From assembly GCF_030272615.1 (NCBI RefSeq), contig NC_081414.1, forward strand, positions 819,526,396-819,590,395: a DNA stretch of 64,000 bases, in the 5' to 3' direction. Shown piece after piece: positions 20,785 through 33,080 of the stretch (the stretch's first letter is position 1; each line of letters opens with the position of its first letter). Source of the DNA: Cryptomeria japonica (taxonomy: Eukaryota > Streptophyta > Pinopsida > Cupressales > Cupressaceae). The notes below the pieces were generated by a model. That model was not told where the DNA came from. It was given only the letters and a program-made list of their open reading frames with translations, and searched no databases. The translations under genes and the position numbers were made by a program.

Positions 20785-23700
20785 TTATCCAATTCCTTGT
20801 CGTGGGGAAATACAAAAGTCCTTCACACATTGTCTTGTTATATCATTGGCGGCTGAGACATGATCGAAAGAGATGAGACCTTCTTTCCTTTCGATCCCAA
20901 GGTTTGCCAAAAATTTTGTAACTTGATTGCCCTCACGATACACATGAGTTATTTCATAGCTATTGATTAATTTGAGGTGTTTGTTTATTAGTGGCAACCA
21001 CTTTTTGAGTTTCCAGTTCTGAAATTTTGACTTGGTCACCCCATTTATTATAATCTGCGAGTCCCCTTCGATGATGACTTGTGTAATCTTTTGTTGAATA
21101 CAGAGTCGTAGTCCATCCTTTAGAGCCCAGATCTTAGCTTCATTAGTTGTAGCAGATCCAATTCCTTCATATAGTCCGCTGATAATTTTACCATGCTCAT
21201 CTCGGATTATTACACCAATACCGGATTGCCCTGGGTTCCCTCTACTAGCTCCACCAAAATAGAGTTTTGTCCACTCTTTAGGAGGAGCCTTCCATCTGAC
21301 AGACTTTCTATCGATTCTCTTCATAGGGGGGGGGAAATTATCTAATCTTCTAAGAGACCAATGCTTTTCCTTTTCGCAGTCCCAATTATTGTATTTTTTA
21401 GGGCCACCCTTTAGTATCTTACCATTTATCACTTCCTCGATTGCACCTTTTATTTTGTCAATCAGCATAGTACTTGATAGTGATGTCTCTTTGAAGATTC
21501 TTCTATTCCTTTCCTTCCAGATGTGCCAAACAATCATTGATGGACTGACCATCCATAGGTCACTCCACCTTGACTTATGTCTAATATCCAAGATAGCAGG
21601 AAGTCCAAGAGCATTTCGTTCTTAGCTGTGGACCAATTTATCTGGGCGAGGAACCAGTTCCAACAAATTTTCACCACTAGACACTTGAAGAGTAAATGGT
21701 TGGATGTCTCTTCATCTGCACAGTACATCACACATCGATTGGGACCCGAGATGCCTATAGTTTTAAGTCTATCACTAGTAAGGATTCTACCATGTAGTGC
21801 AATCCATAGAAATGCCCCTGCTTTTGGCAATATTATTTTACTCCAGCAAAGTTTGTGAGGCCACGCATCACAAGTACCCCTATGTCGTTGTATTTCATAT
21901 CCCAGTTTGACATTGTACTCCCCAGACTTTGAGGCGCACCAGATTATGTTATCATCTTCATAGGAGGCTGGTAATTTCCTATCTTTTAAAGCTTCCCAAA
22001 GTTTCGCGCATAATACAGGATTACCGATATCTATTATTTTCCAATTTCTTAGACTACTTGTGTCTTCATGATTTTCCATATAGTTGCATACATGTCTCCC
22101 AATACTATCCTCAACTAGATTAATCCACTCTTTATCTTCAAATGTTTCATAGAGAGAAGGAAACTCATTCCATGAATATCTCCAAAACAATGTGGATCTG
22201 CCATTCCCAATCTGCCAAGAGATGTGCTCAGTGATAATGTGATTGCTATCCCATAGGAAGTTCCATGTGGCTAAGCCCCGACCCGAGTTGGCCACTATGA
22301 GAATCTGGTTAGGGTCGTTTGAGTCTAGGTATTTCTTTTGAAACAATCTAACCTAGAGTTTTTGGGGATCTTTGCACATTTTCTATGAGAGTTTAGCTCC
22401 AAGGGCAAAGTTTTGAAGTTCCATTTTTCTTAATCCAACTCCCCCATCTTCCTTAATCAAGCACAATGTGTCCCAGTTAATTAGTGGTATTTTCCTATTA
22501 TCTTTGGCACCGTCCCAAACAAATTTTTTGAGTAGATTGTTCAGCTTTTTTCCTGCAGTGCCCGGCATTTTGAAGCATGACATACTGTATATGAGGATGG
22601 CGGATAAAACTGATTTAATCATGGTGATTCTGCCCGCCTAGGACAGCAACCTATTCTTCCAATTCTCTGATTTTACCTGGCATGCATTTATAACATCATC
22701 CCAAACTTGGGATTGTCTGCAACCTTTGTCAATTCGAATCCCCAGATATTTGATCGGGAGCTCAGCAATTTTTTATATTCAGATGTTGTGCAATTCTCAT
22801 CTGAGTCATCTTAGAAGTATTAAAGAACATTGATTGGGACTTTTCTCTGTTCATAACTTGTCCTGATGCCATTGTATATTCCTCCAGTGTGTTTTTTATA
22901 CCAATTGCTTCTTGAATGGATGCTTCTCCAAATACTATTGTATCATCTGCAAATTGGGAGTGCATAATGGCCTCGAATTGCTCATGAACTTTGATTCCTC
23001 GCCAAATGCCTTCACTATGTCTTTTCTTGATTAATCTCCCCAAGACTTCCTCCATAAGAACAAAGAGTGAAGGGGATAAAGGATCGCCTTGTCGTAGGCC
23101 ATTTGTGGCACCAAAAAACCCATTCAAATTGCCATTAACAAGAATGGAAAAGCTCACAGTGCTAATACAAAACTTTATACATTCAAGCCAACTAGCAGGG
23201 AACCCAAATCTGTCAAGGACTTGTATAAGAAAATTCCATATCACTTTATCATATACTTTGGCGACATCGAGTTTGATAACCATACCTTTCAATTTATCTT
23301 TATGGAGTGAGTGTATGACTTCGGATACCAGAATGATGTTGTCCCCGATTTTTCGAGCTGAAGTAAAACCATTCTGATTTTCAGATACAAGTTTAGGTAG
23401 CAGTTTTTTCAATCTTTCAGCCATGGCCTTGGATATTATTTTGTAGATAGTGTTGCATAATGATATTGAGCAAAACTCAGACATGGATTCACAAACCAAT
23501 TTTTTGGGAATAAGTGTGATAATAGTGTGGTTGATCTCTTTCACAAATTTATGCTTTTTCCTAAATTCCTCAATCACATTCCAAATATCCTTCCCCATGA
23601 AATCCCAGCATTTTTGAAAAATCTTTGCCGTTATGCCATCTAGTCCGGGTGCCTTTTGGGGATGCAAAGAAAATGTGGCATGTTTAATTTCCTCCAAAGA

Positions 23701-25047
23701 GTAAGGAGCAAGTAACATATCAGAATCAAAGCTAGAAAGTTGAGGATTAATGACTTCCTCAATCATTGGTATTAAACCCGACTCCTGTTCAGCGCCCCCT
23801 AATATGTCCATGCAATACCTGAGAGCAATTAGCTCAATGTCATTGGCCTCGGTTTTCAAAATCCCATTCTCATCTTTGATTGAGCATATTTTGTTGTTGA
23901 TCCTTCTGGCCTTAGAAGAAGCATGAAAGAATTTAGTATTGAGATCGCCCTCAGCAATCCATTGTTCCCTAGCCTTATCTTTCCAATACAGTTCCTCCCG
24001 CTTTAAAATTTCCATATACTGTGTTTTAAGTTTTTTCTCCACTTCAAATTCAACATTGGTCATACCAAATTGCATTACCCAATTCCCAGTTTCTTCTAGC
24101 TCATCCTCAATTCTACTTTTCTCCACAAATACACTTTTGAATGAAATTTTGCTCCAATCTTTAATGTTGTTCTTCAGGAACTGAATTCTTTTAACAAATT
24201 TAAAGCTAGGAGACCCAGAGTAGATATTACCTTCATTCCACCATTCTTTCAGATTGTCAAGAAACCTCTCATCCTGCCACCACATGCTCAATACTTTGAA
24301 GAGATTCTTCTTGTTGCGAGTGTCCTGAGCAATGGATAGGGATATTGGCAGATGATTCGAACCAATTTGGGGGACAATTTCAGTTTCCAATGAATAATTG
24401 CAACTAATCCACCTCTCACCCACCAAAAACCGATCAAATCTTTTAGATATATTGGCAAAGTTTAGCCTCCTATTAGTCCATGTGAATTTACCATTCTTAG
24501 GAATGATATCGATCAGCTTGCAATTCGCTACAAAATCTCTAAAATCCTCCATCACTTTTGAAGGTTTTCGGAGACCTCCCACCTTCTCATCAATGTCTAA
24601 AAGGGTGTTGAAATCTCCAGCAGCTATGACCATATCCATTTCTAACGCCTTAATTTGGTTAGTGATTTCATTCCAGACTTTCATTTTTTTCTCTGTCTTG
24701 ATAGGACCATAAATATTGAATAACGGGTAGGAGAGGTTTGATTGTTTACAGACAATGGTGAAGGCCATCCAATGGTCAAATGAAGCAATAGGATGTACAT
24801 CAATTTTGGAAGGGTTCCACAAAATTCTCAAACCCCCAACCACGCCTCTGGCATCCTGAAAAATGCCTTCCCATTTGAAACAGTACTTGATGAACTCAAC
24901 TGCCTTATCCTTACTTAGCTTTGTTTTTTGTAGAATGAATATTTTTGCATCAATCTTGGCCAAGGTTCTCTTGACCAAGCATTTTTTGTCAGGGGCCCTG
25001 ACATTCCAAGAAATAATCCTCATTGTCCCCCAAGGGAGGAACCCCAA
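20785..25047 (-). pseudogene. LINE ORF2: endonuclease, reverse transcriptase, zf-RVT, RNase H
   Basis: The 25047-22762 frame (761 aa) has an APE-type endonuclease (IISWNVR at 11-17, GDFN at 144-147, SNHLPI at 230-235) and a LINE RT (KAPGLDGITAKIF, GFTSARKIGDNI, GLRQGDPLSPSLFVL, FADDTIVFGEAS near residue 699). The RT thumb follows at 22622-22383. Then comes zf-RVT (KLCWSKIILPKAGAFLWIAL) in 22346-21534, and RNase H (WTKLYFGGASRGNPGQSGIG, EGDSQIIINGV) in 21591-20785. At least three frame breaks separate these pieces. In the endonuclease, K41 stands where the catalytic Glu of LQETK is expected, and N231 replaces the Asp of SDH. Its family role is target-primed reverse transcription. This copy is inactive. 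Confidence 0.9.
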
Positions 25048-25189
25048 AGGAGGCCTTTCCTCCCTTGGAGAGATTCAAAAAATTTAACATACTTACAATA
25101 GCCTTCTCATTTGCCCTTTGCTCCCTCACTGTCGTATGGCTTCTCCTCCCTCTTGTGCATTTTGCACCCCCAAGGATGGTATTGGCCGA

Positions 25190-26243
25190 CTAACTGATGC
25201 ATTTGGGATCTACCAAATTCAACTCATCTCCATTATTGTCCGACTCCGATGCTTCTGATTCAGGTTCCTGAAGTGCGACCTCAACAGGGGGGGTTTCAAT
25301 TGGAAATATTTTCATATCATTGTTCATATCCACTGGGTTGTCTTGTGTTGTGTTCGCCATGCTTGCATCTTGTTTAAATTCATGATTGGTAAATTTAGGT
25401 CCCTCTAAGAGTACAGTTTCTGATCCCATTTTTTTCTCTTTTTCTTTACATACTTGTTTTTGTTTTCTGGGAGGGCGGCTAAAGGCCTTTCTCACAAATA
25501 ATCTGCATTTGTGTTAATTGTAAAAATAAACTTCCACATCTCGAACAAGCCCTAATTTCTTTTTCCACTTCAATATGTTGTTTCCATTCGCTATTCGCTA
25601 AAAGTAGTATCACCGAAGAGGGAATTGTCTTTACGGCAGCGATTTTGAGTCTGGCATAAGTATATAGGTCTCCCTCTATTATATCTTCATCAATTTCCAG
25701 TAGGGTTCCAAGGGTTCTTCCAATCTTTTCCAGGCTTGTCTCGCTCCAATATTTGATTGGTAAGTTGTACAGTCGGATCCATGCAAGTTTATCATATACA
25801 ACCAGCGTTGTGAGATCGAAATTCGGAGACCAGAGCTGCATATACACGGGGTGATTGTTCAAAAACAAGTTTTTGAGATACAAAACATGATTTCGTTCTT
25901 TTTCTTCAGGGAAAACTGCTACAAAGAAGCCTTTGGGCAGAAATTTAATCATTATGTGCTTCCCCCAATTTTTCTCGGTCCAGGAATCTATATCCTTCCT
26001 TGGTAATTTTGGTCCCACAATTTTTGCAATGATCGCATGACTCTCAAAGATCAGATTTTCATTATCAATGTCTTCAGTTAGGTCAATTTCATTGCCGTCG
26101 AGTGGCTTCTCCTTTTCTATGAAAGGGTGATGGATTAAACTATCTCCATTGTTTTCAGCGCCTCCTTTCGATTGCACCTCGCAAGGGGTTTCGGGATTAT
26201 TCCAGTCTACTTCCAATATCTTCCATTTCATAGGTCTTCGCAT
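25190..26243 (-). pseudogene. LINE ORF1 (DUF4283-type RNA-binding protein), frameshifted
   Basis: The first frame (26243-25479, 254 aa) has the plant LINE ORF1 domain DUF4283: SWTEKNWGKHIMIKFLPKGF, FFVAVFPEEKERNHVL, VYDKLAWIRLYNLPIKYW and LEIDEDIIEGDLYTYARLKI. It ends at a half zinc knuckle, ACSRCGSL, after which the expected His-Cys half is lost by frameshift. The second frame (25495-25190, 101 aa) overlaps and holds the basic and then acidic tail (RKAFSRPPRKQKQVCKEKEK, EPESEASESDNNGDEL). ORF1 binds LINE RNA in the ribonucleoprotein. ORF2 starts about 140 bases downstream. The 254-aa start is an ATG 99 bases from the element's 5' end. Confidence 0.82.
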
Positions 26244-26342
26244 TCTTGTGTCTGCATCATCTTTGTACTACCCTTCTTGTGTGCTCCTTTGCTTCTCGCA
26301 CCTTTGTCTTTCACTCTGCCTTTCGCTCTCCATTTTGTTTTC

Positions 26343-27222
26343 AACTAAAGTCTCAACTTGCTGCTAAATTTGAAATGAAATATCTTGGCACAGTGAAACA
26401 CATTCTTGGGATGAAAATTGGAAGAGATAGAGTGAACAAAAAACTATAGCTAGGCCAAAGTAATTATGTGAATTCAGTTTTAAAGAGATTCAATATGCGG
26501 GATAGTAGACCATTATGTGTTCCTTTTACAGTTGGAACAAAGTTATCTGTTTTAGATTGTCTTACATCCCCTTCAGAGATGGAAGACATGAGCAGAGTAC
26601 CTTACCAGAGTGTTGTTGGAAGTTTGATGTATTCTATGGTCTATACTAGACCAGACATTGCCCAAGTCATAGGAGTTCTTTCTAGATATATGTCTAATCT
26701 TGGTAGAATTCAATGGGATGCAATTAAAAAGGTCTTCAAATATTTAAAGGGTACCTCAAAATATTTTGTATTTTCATGGTAATTTGATAGGAGACGAGAT
26801 TTCCATTGATATTCATGATTATGTGGATTCAGACAGGGCAAGTAATATTGATAACAAAAGATCCACTGGTTCTTATATGTTCACTTTATTTGATGGTGCA
26901 ATGAGATGGATGAGTAAGCAACAAGTTGTGTTTTCTTTATCTACTATTGAAAAAGAGTACATGGTAGCTACTCATGCTTGTAAAGAAGCGATTTGACGTA
27001 AGAGACTATGTTCAAATATTGGCATAAGACAAGGCACAGTGATAGTTTATTATGACAAAGTGTGATCTGCCTAGCTAAGAACTCAACATTTCATGCTCGA
27101 ACCAAACATGTTGATGTTTAGTATCATTTTGTCAAAGATACAGTCAAGGATGGCACGATGAACCTAGTTAAGGTAGAGACTTTGATAAATGTTGTAGATT
27201 CTTTAACCAAGGTTGTGAGCAC
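26343..27222 (+). pseudogene. Copia B second module, RT end and RNase H
   Basis: After the LINE, RT resumes as LAAKFEMKYLGTVKHILGMK, then NSVLKRFNMRDSRPLCVP. The connection block MEDMSRVPYQSVVGSLMYSM, TRPDIAQVIGVLSRYM and KVFKYLKGTSKY follows. In the 26766 frame RNase H_Ty1 follows: IHDYVDSDRASNIDNKRSTG, MRWMSKQQVVFSLSTIEKEY, then HARTKHVDV near 27100 and DSLTKVVS near 27195. Stops at about 26448, 26780 and 26995 break it. Homology ends at about 27222 with no 3' LTR. Confidence 0.87.
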
Positions 27223-27690
27223 ATATAATGGCCGGCTGTGTACTTCCTTTTATGACCACACCCCGCCCCTTCGAGTTGGGACCCTCCTCTCCAGGGGGAG
27301 GGGCCCGTGGCACCTACCTATTAGTCGGTATCATCCAGTCAAAAAAGGTAGGTTAGGGTGGGGTTGGGAAAGGCAGGTTGGGGTGGGAATCGAGAGAGCG
27401 GGGTAGTAGAATAGGTAGGGTAGGGTAGGGTGGGGTAGGATAGGTAGTGGTAGGAAAGGTAGGTTAGGGTGGGATGGGTAATAATAGTTAGGGTGGTTCA
27501 AATCGTGTTCTGAATCTATGGGTTTCATGGCTCCTAGCAATTAAAATATTATGTAGATACTCCCTTTGCTTTTGCAAGGTGTTTGAAAAGTGGGTGAATG
27601 TGAGGAAATAAGTGTCTCAACCTTGCATATGCATAAGGTTACTATTTTTAGAAATTTTCTATTTGAACACAGATTGGTCAAAAAATTTCC
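27223..27690 (+). repeat. GC-rich block and GGTAGG-type degenerate minisatellite
   Basis: A GC-rich patch (27255-27310) is followed by a G-rich repeat from 27345 to 27490 made of GGTAGGGT, GGTTAGGGT and GGGTGGG variants. Positions 27418-27435 read GGGTAGGGTAGGGTGGGG, a canonical G-quadruplex pattern. 27490-27690 has no supported feature. Confidence 0.7.
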
Positions 27691-29412
27691 CCAAAAATGA
27701 AATTGCAGTGTATCGAGACACTTTCGTAACGATTGCAAAGAAGAAAAGAAGAAGTTTGATTCTAATTCTGAGTCCCAGAAAGAAGATGGTGATGCATTTA
27801 TTGCAACTTTGGTCACTCATATAAGTAATGATGCATGGTTAATTGACTCGTGTGCATCTTTTCATATGAATTCCAATAGAAATTGGTGTTTTGAATATGA
27901 GGAGAATAAAATGTTTGACAATTGATAATGGCAATGAATTTTTCTCTAAAGATTTTGATAGATTCTATAAAGGTTGTGGCATTCACAAATAGAAGACAAC
28001 TCCATATTCTCTACAACAAAATGGAATTACAAACAGAATGAACAGGGCACTGATGGAGAAGGTTAGAAGTATGTTGAGTGGCGTCGGTCTAAAACAAAAG
28101 TTTTTGGTTGAAGTTGTTGTCATTGCTTACTACCTAATTAATAGGTCTTCTACAAAAATGTAGATGCAAGCATAGTCAGGTCATAAGAGTTCATTAAGAC
28201 ATCTTAAAGTTTTTGGTTGAGGCATATGCACATGTGCCAAAGAAGCGAACAAAGTTGGAGAGGAACGTTGTGAAATATATCTTCATCATATACAATTATA
28301 GTGTGAAAGGATACAAGCTTTGGGACCCTATTGCAAAGAAGGTAATACATAGAAGTGTTATTTTTAGAGAAACTAAGTCTCCTTTTGCTATAGTGCAGCC
28401 AGAAGAGAATAAACAAGAAGTTGTGATTCAATTTCCTTCTATGCCTAAAAGAGTTGAATTAAGACCCTTAAATAGGCAGGAAGTTGAGGAGAGATCATCA
28501 ATCTTTGAATCTTAAGAAGAGGAGGAAGAACTTCCAACTCAGCTTTTTTGAATGTCTACAAGACATAGACAACCACTTGAAAGGCATTCGCCTAATAATT
28601 GGAGATGTATTTTTGCTTTAAATACCAATGTGGATGAACCTACATCGATAGAAGAGGTGTTAGGTATGAATGATGCAAAATCCTAGAAGATTGTTATGGA
28701 AGAAGAAATGGAAGCTTTGAAAAAGAATGAAAGATACATGGGATCTTGTACTGTTGCCTGAAGGACGTAAACCTATTAGTTGCGAATGGGTGTTCAAGAA
28801 AAAGATCGGTTCAAATGAAGGTATTGAGAAGTATAAAACAAGGTTGGTTGCGAAAGGTTACTCTCAAGTTGAGGGTGTTGATCATGGTGAGATATTTTCT
28901 CCTATTGCAAAAATAACATGTATTAGGTTTTTGCTTTCTATTGCTATTGCTTATGATTTAGAGGATGAGAAAATGGATGTGAAAACTGTTTTTCTTCATG
29001 GTGATTTGAAGGAAGATATTTATATGACACGATTAGAGTACTATGTGGTAAAAGGTAAAAATAATTTGGTTTGTAAGTTGAAGAAATCTTTGTATGGCTT
29101 GAAGCAGAGTCCTAAGATGTGGCACTAGAAATTTGATACATATGTGTTGAGTTAGCGATTCGAGCATTTTAAATTAGAACATTGGGTGTATTATTATTTT
29201 GATGGTGATCATTTCTTATACATTGCATTATATGTCGATGATATGTTATTCATTCGTAAAGGGAAAGGTATGATTTCAAAACTAAAATCCCAACTTGCTG
29301 TTAAATTTGAAATGAAAGATTTTGGTCCAGTGAAACACATTCTTAGGATGAAAATTAGGACCAAGGATTTAATAAAGCATCCATATTATATGAAAGATCC
29401 TCATTTAGGCTA
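27691..29412 (+). pseudogene. Copia C: truncated third copy of the B family (gag end to RT)
   Basis: It opens with the second half of the gag zinc knuckle (SRHFRNDC), then AWLIDSCASFHMN (protease block, D-S-C-A for D-S-G-A). Integrase pieces follow (NGNEFFSKDFDRFYKGCG, TPYSLQQNGITNRMNRALME, GHKSSLRHLKVFG) with stops. The 28213 frame covers VKGYKLWDPIAKKVIHRSVIF and the hinge. The 28727 frame covers RT from DTWDLVLLPEGRKP to KSLYGLKQSPKMW, including MDVKTVFLHGDLKEDIYM. The 29186 frame has LYVDDMLFIRKGKGMISKL and FEMKDFGPVKHILRMK. Homology ends at 29412. Protease joins integrase by the same internal deletion as in B, so B and C likely share a deleted ancestor. Confidence 0.87.
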
Positions 29413-31250
29413 GTCCAAACCATCCAAGGCTACTACAACAAGCAAAGCACAAGGTGAATCTACCAAGGTTGCAACAAAGGAGCATGTAGAGAAGAAAAGG
29501 AAAAGAATTATGGAACAAAGCATGGCCATCACAATTGACACTAATAAGGAGAAAGAAAAACAAGATGAGCAAATACTATGAAGAAGAGTAAGAACAAGAA
29601 ACACAATTGCAACACAGAGAGATCCAGTTGTTGTAGATGTAGCACCAACACCACTGGCTCACAGCCCAACTCCTCCCCATCCTCTCACTCCACAAAATTC
29701 CCCTCTTTCTCCGCTATAAGGTCTCATTCCCTCTCATATCACCAATCTAGCATATTGTTTCCTCAACAATCTCCACTTGAAGGACAACCCATAGAAAAGG
29801 AATAGGCTAATGTGGAAGTTACATATACGAGTACGATTTAGGGTAGTATCTTTATCCAATCTAGGGCCACATTAACCTATTGAGATCGTTGCCGTTCTCC
29901 TCTTGCTTAGTCAAAGATAAGCTATCACACATCTCCATTACCAACTCAAAAGCAACCAACTCCTCCTAGGCAACTCAATCCACTAGTCATAAGTGGACAA
30001 ACTCTCATAATCTACTCAAGCCTATCTATATGACTCAGCAACATAATGCAATAAATGCAAAGTGTCTACCAATAAACATCACTAGACTTCTCAAGAGTAT
30101 TGAGTTTGTTACAATCCTAATCTGTCACGAAGAGAGCAACAACTCTTAACTACTATCATAGTTGATGCTTAGGGAGCAAGGATAACGCTAATAATTTCTC
30201 CACTAATAGATAAGATAGAAGGGAGCGTGCAACCTCAAGATGATTTAAGTACAAATGATTAACCTAAGTCACTATAGAAGAAGAGAGACACTTATTCACT
30301 GATTCAATAAGTAACATACTACATCAAATGGAAAAGAATGTGAAAAATAACGCAGAGCTCATGTAAGTGAGCTCAAAGATTGCATCAATTATTTGGTTGG
30401 TCTGATTGATACGAACTCCCCTACTCCTCCCATGAAGATTTCTTGATTAAGGCAAACAGATGCAAGTGGAATAATAGGGGCGACAACAACGTGGAGAAAC
30501 TTCTTAGAGGCACAAAGCAATAAGTTAAACGAGGAGGTTGTCCAATGCTATCACAATGCAAGTGATGAATCCAGTGTCATATTAGAGTATGAAGAAATCA
30601 TTAATGAAAGGCTTGCAACTTTGGAGAGTAACTTCAAGCAAATGACCAACGCCCCACTAAAAAACTACTTCCTAAATAGATAATTATAACTACCAATTTT
30701 GGATCCACATTAAAGTGGTATCAAGCCACCAAGAGTGAAATAAAGGCAATACAGTAGTGCAAGAGCAAATTTACAGTCAAGTGAGATGTTGCAATAGCAG
30801 AGTTTGAAAAATTTGTTGCGGCTATACCCTACACTTTCTAAGAGACTCCCACTAAGGTTGTCTACAAAGGTTATCATTAAAGAATTCATTAGATTTGTAA
30901 GGAGGCCAATTACAGAAAGTCGTATTGAAGAGCTCATGAAAATCTAAGATAATTGTAACATTTTCCGTGATTGAGGGCTAGAGATCAAAGAGGTGATAGA
31001 AGCAGCAAAGAAAACTCTAAATCTTCAAAAAGATTAGACTTCAATATACAATCACCCCTAATTCCCACATTATTCAAAGTTTCCTCAGTGAGTGTTCAAG
31101 GCCCAGTTTCTAACACAGTAAGTACTCTCTTCAAGGTGTCTTGATTCTTTTCCTCTTAAGTAATAAAAGGCATCGCCTATATTAGGGATTGATCCACTTA
31201 ATGTAAATCTTTTTAACTAGTAATTGTATATTTTTACAAATCGTATTATA
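29413..31250. other. No recognisable gene; possible degenerate element interior
   Basis: Short Lys/Glu-rich open stretches (about 29430-29580: KVATKEHVEKKRKRIMEQSM) are joined abruptly to the end of copia C. The sequence at 30640-30960 has weak gag-like texture in broken frames. Nothing can be assigned. Confidence 0.3.
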
Positions 31251-32894
31251 ATCATGCGTCCAGGCGACAATTTTTTACTTAAGCCGGCCTGTCTAGGTGA
31301 CAATGCTTAGTTGCGTTGTCAATGTATTGATTTGCCTAAATCGTACAGTATTTTAAGGTATGTATGTGATAATTTCTATCAACTCCAAGGCATATCACAT
31401 TCAACACACAAGTTGTGACAAGCTTCACATATAAGTCCAACTCCACCGTTGATTGGAAGAATTTGTATAATTGTTTCAGCACAAAACCAGCTCAACAAAG
31501 CTTCTGCAACCAGCACTGTGTCGTAGTTAATTGACTGTCTCCCATTTGTTGCAAGAAAGCATCTCATCTGACAAGCATCTTGGTTCTAAGAGATTATAAC
31601 CAAATTTTATTCTTTATCAATTGCGTGTACATGCCAGATATGTCACCACGTTCCCTATTGTAGCATTGCTTACACAATATGCTGATTACAAAATACTTGC
31701 AACTAGTTTCAGTGTACTCCTTGTCTATCACACTATTCAGTGGCAACAATACCCATGGTAATCACCCAAGCTTTTTGGTGCTTGAATTAAACTTGTATTA
31801 GCCAATTACAGTTTTCAACAACTAGCATGTGAAGTGCTTTCCTTCGTGGCCACATCTGAAAATTATTAATTTTTCGTTGGTCTTATTTGGTTAGCCATTG
31901 AGTTCTGCACCCTCACTGTTATCAAAATATATCATCAATATTCTCTGTCGGGGGTAAAGAAAAATTGATGTCATATATGGACAATCAAAGACTTCCCCAG
32001 CAGTTTAACAAAATTAAATGTAACATGAAAGTACATATGGAAGCACAAGTGCAATATAATTGTTCTAGAAGTGGATGAACGTGCTCTGTCAATTCTAAAA
32101 AAGGAATTGCTTTTCAGCCCAAAGATTTGAAAAAGAATGGACTGGCTGTGATAAATATATAGTTAGATAACTAAATGAGATTATTTCTTATAATTGCTGT
32201 ATCTTAGCCTTACTTTTCTCCTACGGTTCGTTTGTTTTGATGCAAGATAATTCACCTTTTGTAGAAAGACAGGACTAGATTAAGAGTACGTTAAATTTTT
32301 AAAAGCAAGATAAATTCCAAAACACATCGTTGGCAATTTAAAAAAGCATATCATTCTTCCATTGCAATCAATTAACAAACGCTCAATCAATTTGAGAAAT
32401 ATCCTGGTGTTCTTGATTTGTGAATTTGGCACATTGAACAAACCTTTGTTCTTTCCTCAAAATAATGTCTCAGTTCTTCCAACTATACTAGTTATATACA
32501 GGATAATTATTACAACCGAGTGTACTCCGATTGAGCAAGAAGAAAATTTGGAATTCAGATTACATAACAAGTTAACAAGATGTGATTATGAAAATGCCCA
32601 AACATTTTAAGCACTTCCAAAAACCAGATAGACAAGATACTTCCATCTGTGATCACTTTACAACCAACTTCCAATTTTTCAACCAGAAAACCCAGCTTTC
32701 ATAGCAAAAGATAAGGTAAATCATTCGACGACCTGCCTACAAAGTATGCAATCCTGATAGGTAGGTGCAAACAAACAATATTTTGTTTTTAACAAACAGA
32801 AATGTAACTGTGATCGATTTGTGGCCACAAAATTTCCAGAAGCAACACACTAATTTTCCACATGTAGGTCATCCTGGACCACAATAGGCATGAA
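31251..32894. other. No recognisable gene
   Basis: AT-rich, with only short ORFs (61-82 aa) that lack recognisable domains. No clear repeat structure was seen. Confidence 0.4.
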
Positions 32895-33080
32895 GATAAA
32901 TTTACAGGGTGGTGTGCAAATCCTTGCAAGCTTTCTCTTGCTTAGCAATGAAATCGGAGGCTCCCTTCCCATGCTGAAACCTCACAACTTGTAGCTTTGC
33001 CCTGTTCAGTATACAAGTATAATGCTCCACAAGAATCTTCAATATAGAAAATGCTAGGCCCCTCCTCAGGTACCGATCTC
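32895..33080 (-). other. Weak candidate terminal exon (unknown protein)
   Basis: Two overlapping minus-strand frames are open here. One reads RRGLAFSILKILVEHYTCI..., continuing as RAKLQVVRFQHGKGASDFIA and KQEKACKDLHTTL before TAA. The other reads SVPEEGPSIFYIEDSCGALY, then LYTEQGKATSCEVSAWEGS. An AG acceptor (GAACAG/GG) lies at about 33003-33005. A second small open stretch upstream (about 33315-33215, MAEMPPPLSLLDPTDPLRRL) follows a good polypyrimidine-CAG acceptor. I recognise neither family. They could be remnants of one host gene, or chance. Confidence 0.2.

Larger units (their letters stand above)
19592..26342 (-). mobile_element. Full-length L1-type LINE inserted in copia B
   Basis: The insertion is bounded by a 17-bp TSD: AACTAAAGTCCCAACTT at 19575-19591 and AACTAAAGTCTCAACTT at 26343-26359, one mismatch. 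The left edge is a T run (19590-19603), which is the poly(A) tail of a minus-strand element. Copia RT coding sequence stops at the left edge and resumes at the right edge. Inside are ORF1, ORF2 (endonuclease, RT, zf-RVT, RNase H) and an extra 3' coding segment. Length 6,751 bp. All ORFs carry lesions. Confidence 0.93.

Noticed and set aside
27345-27490. Interstitial telomere repeat
   Set aside because: The units are GGTAGGGT/GGTTAGGGT mixtures without a consistent TTTAGGG period.
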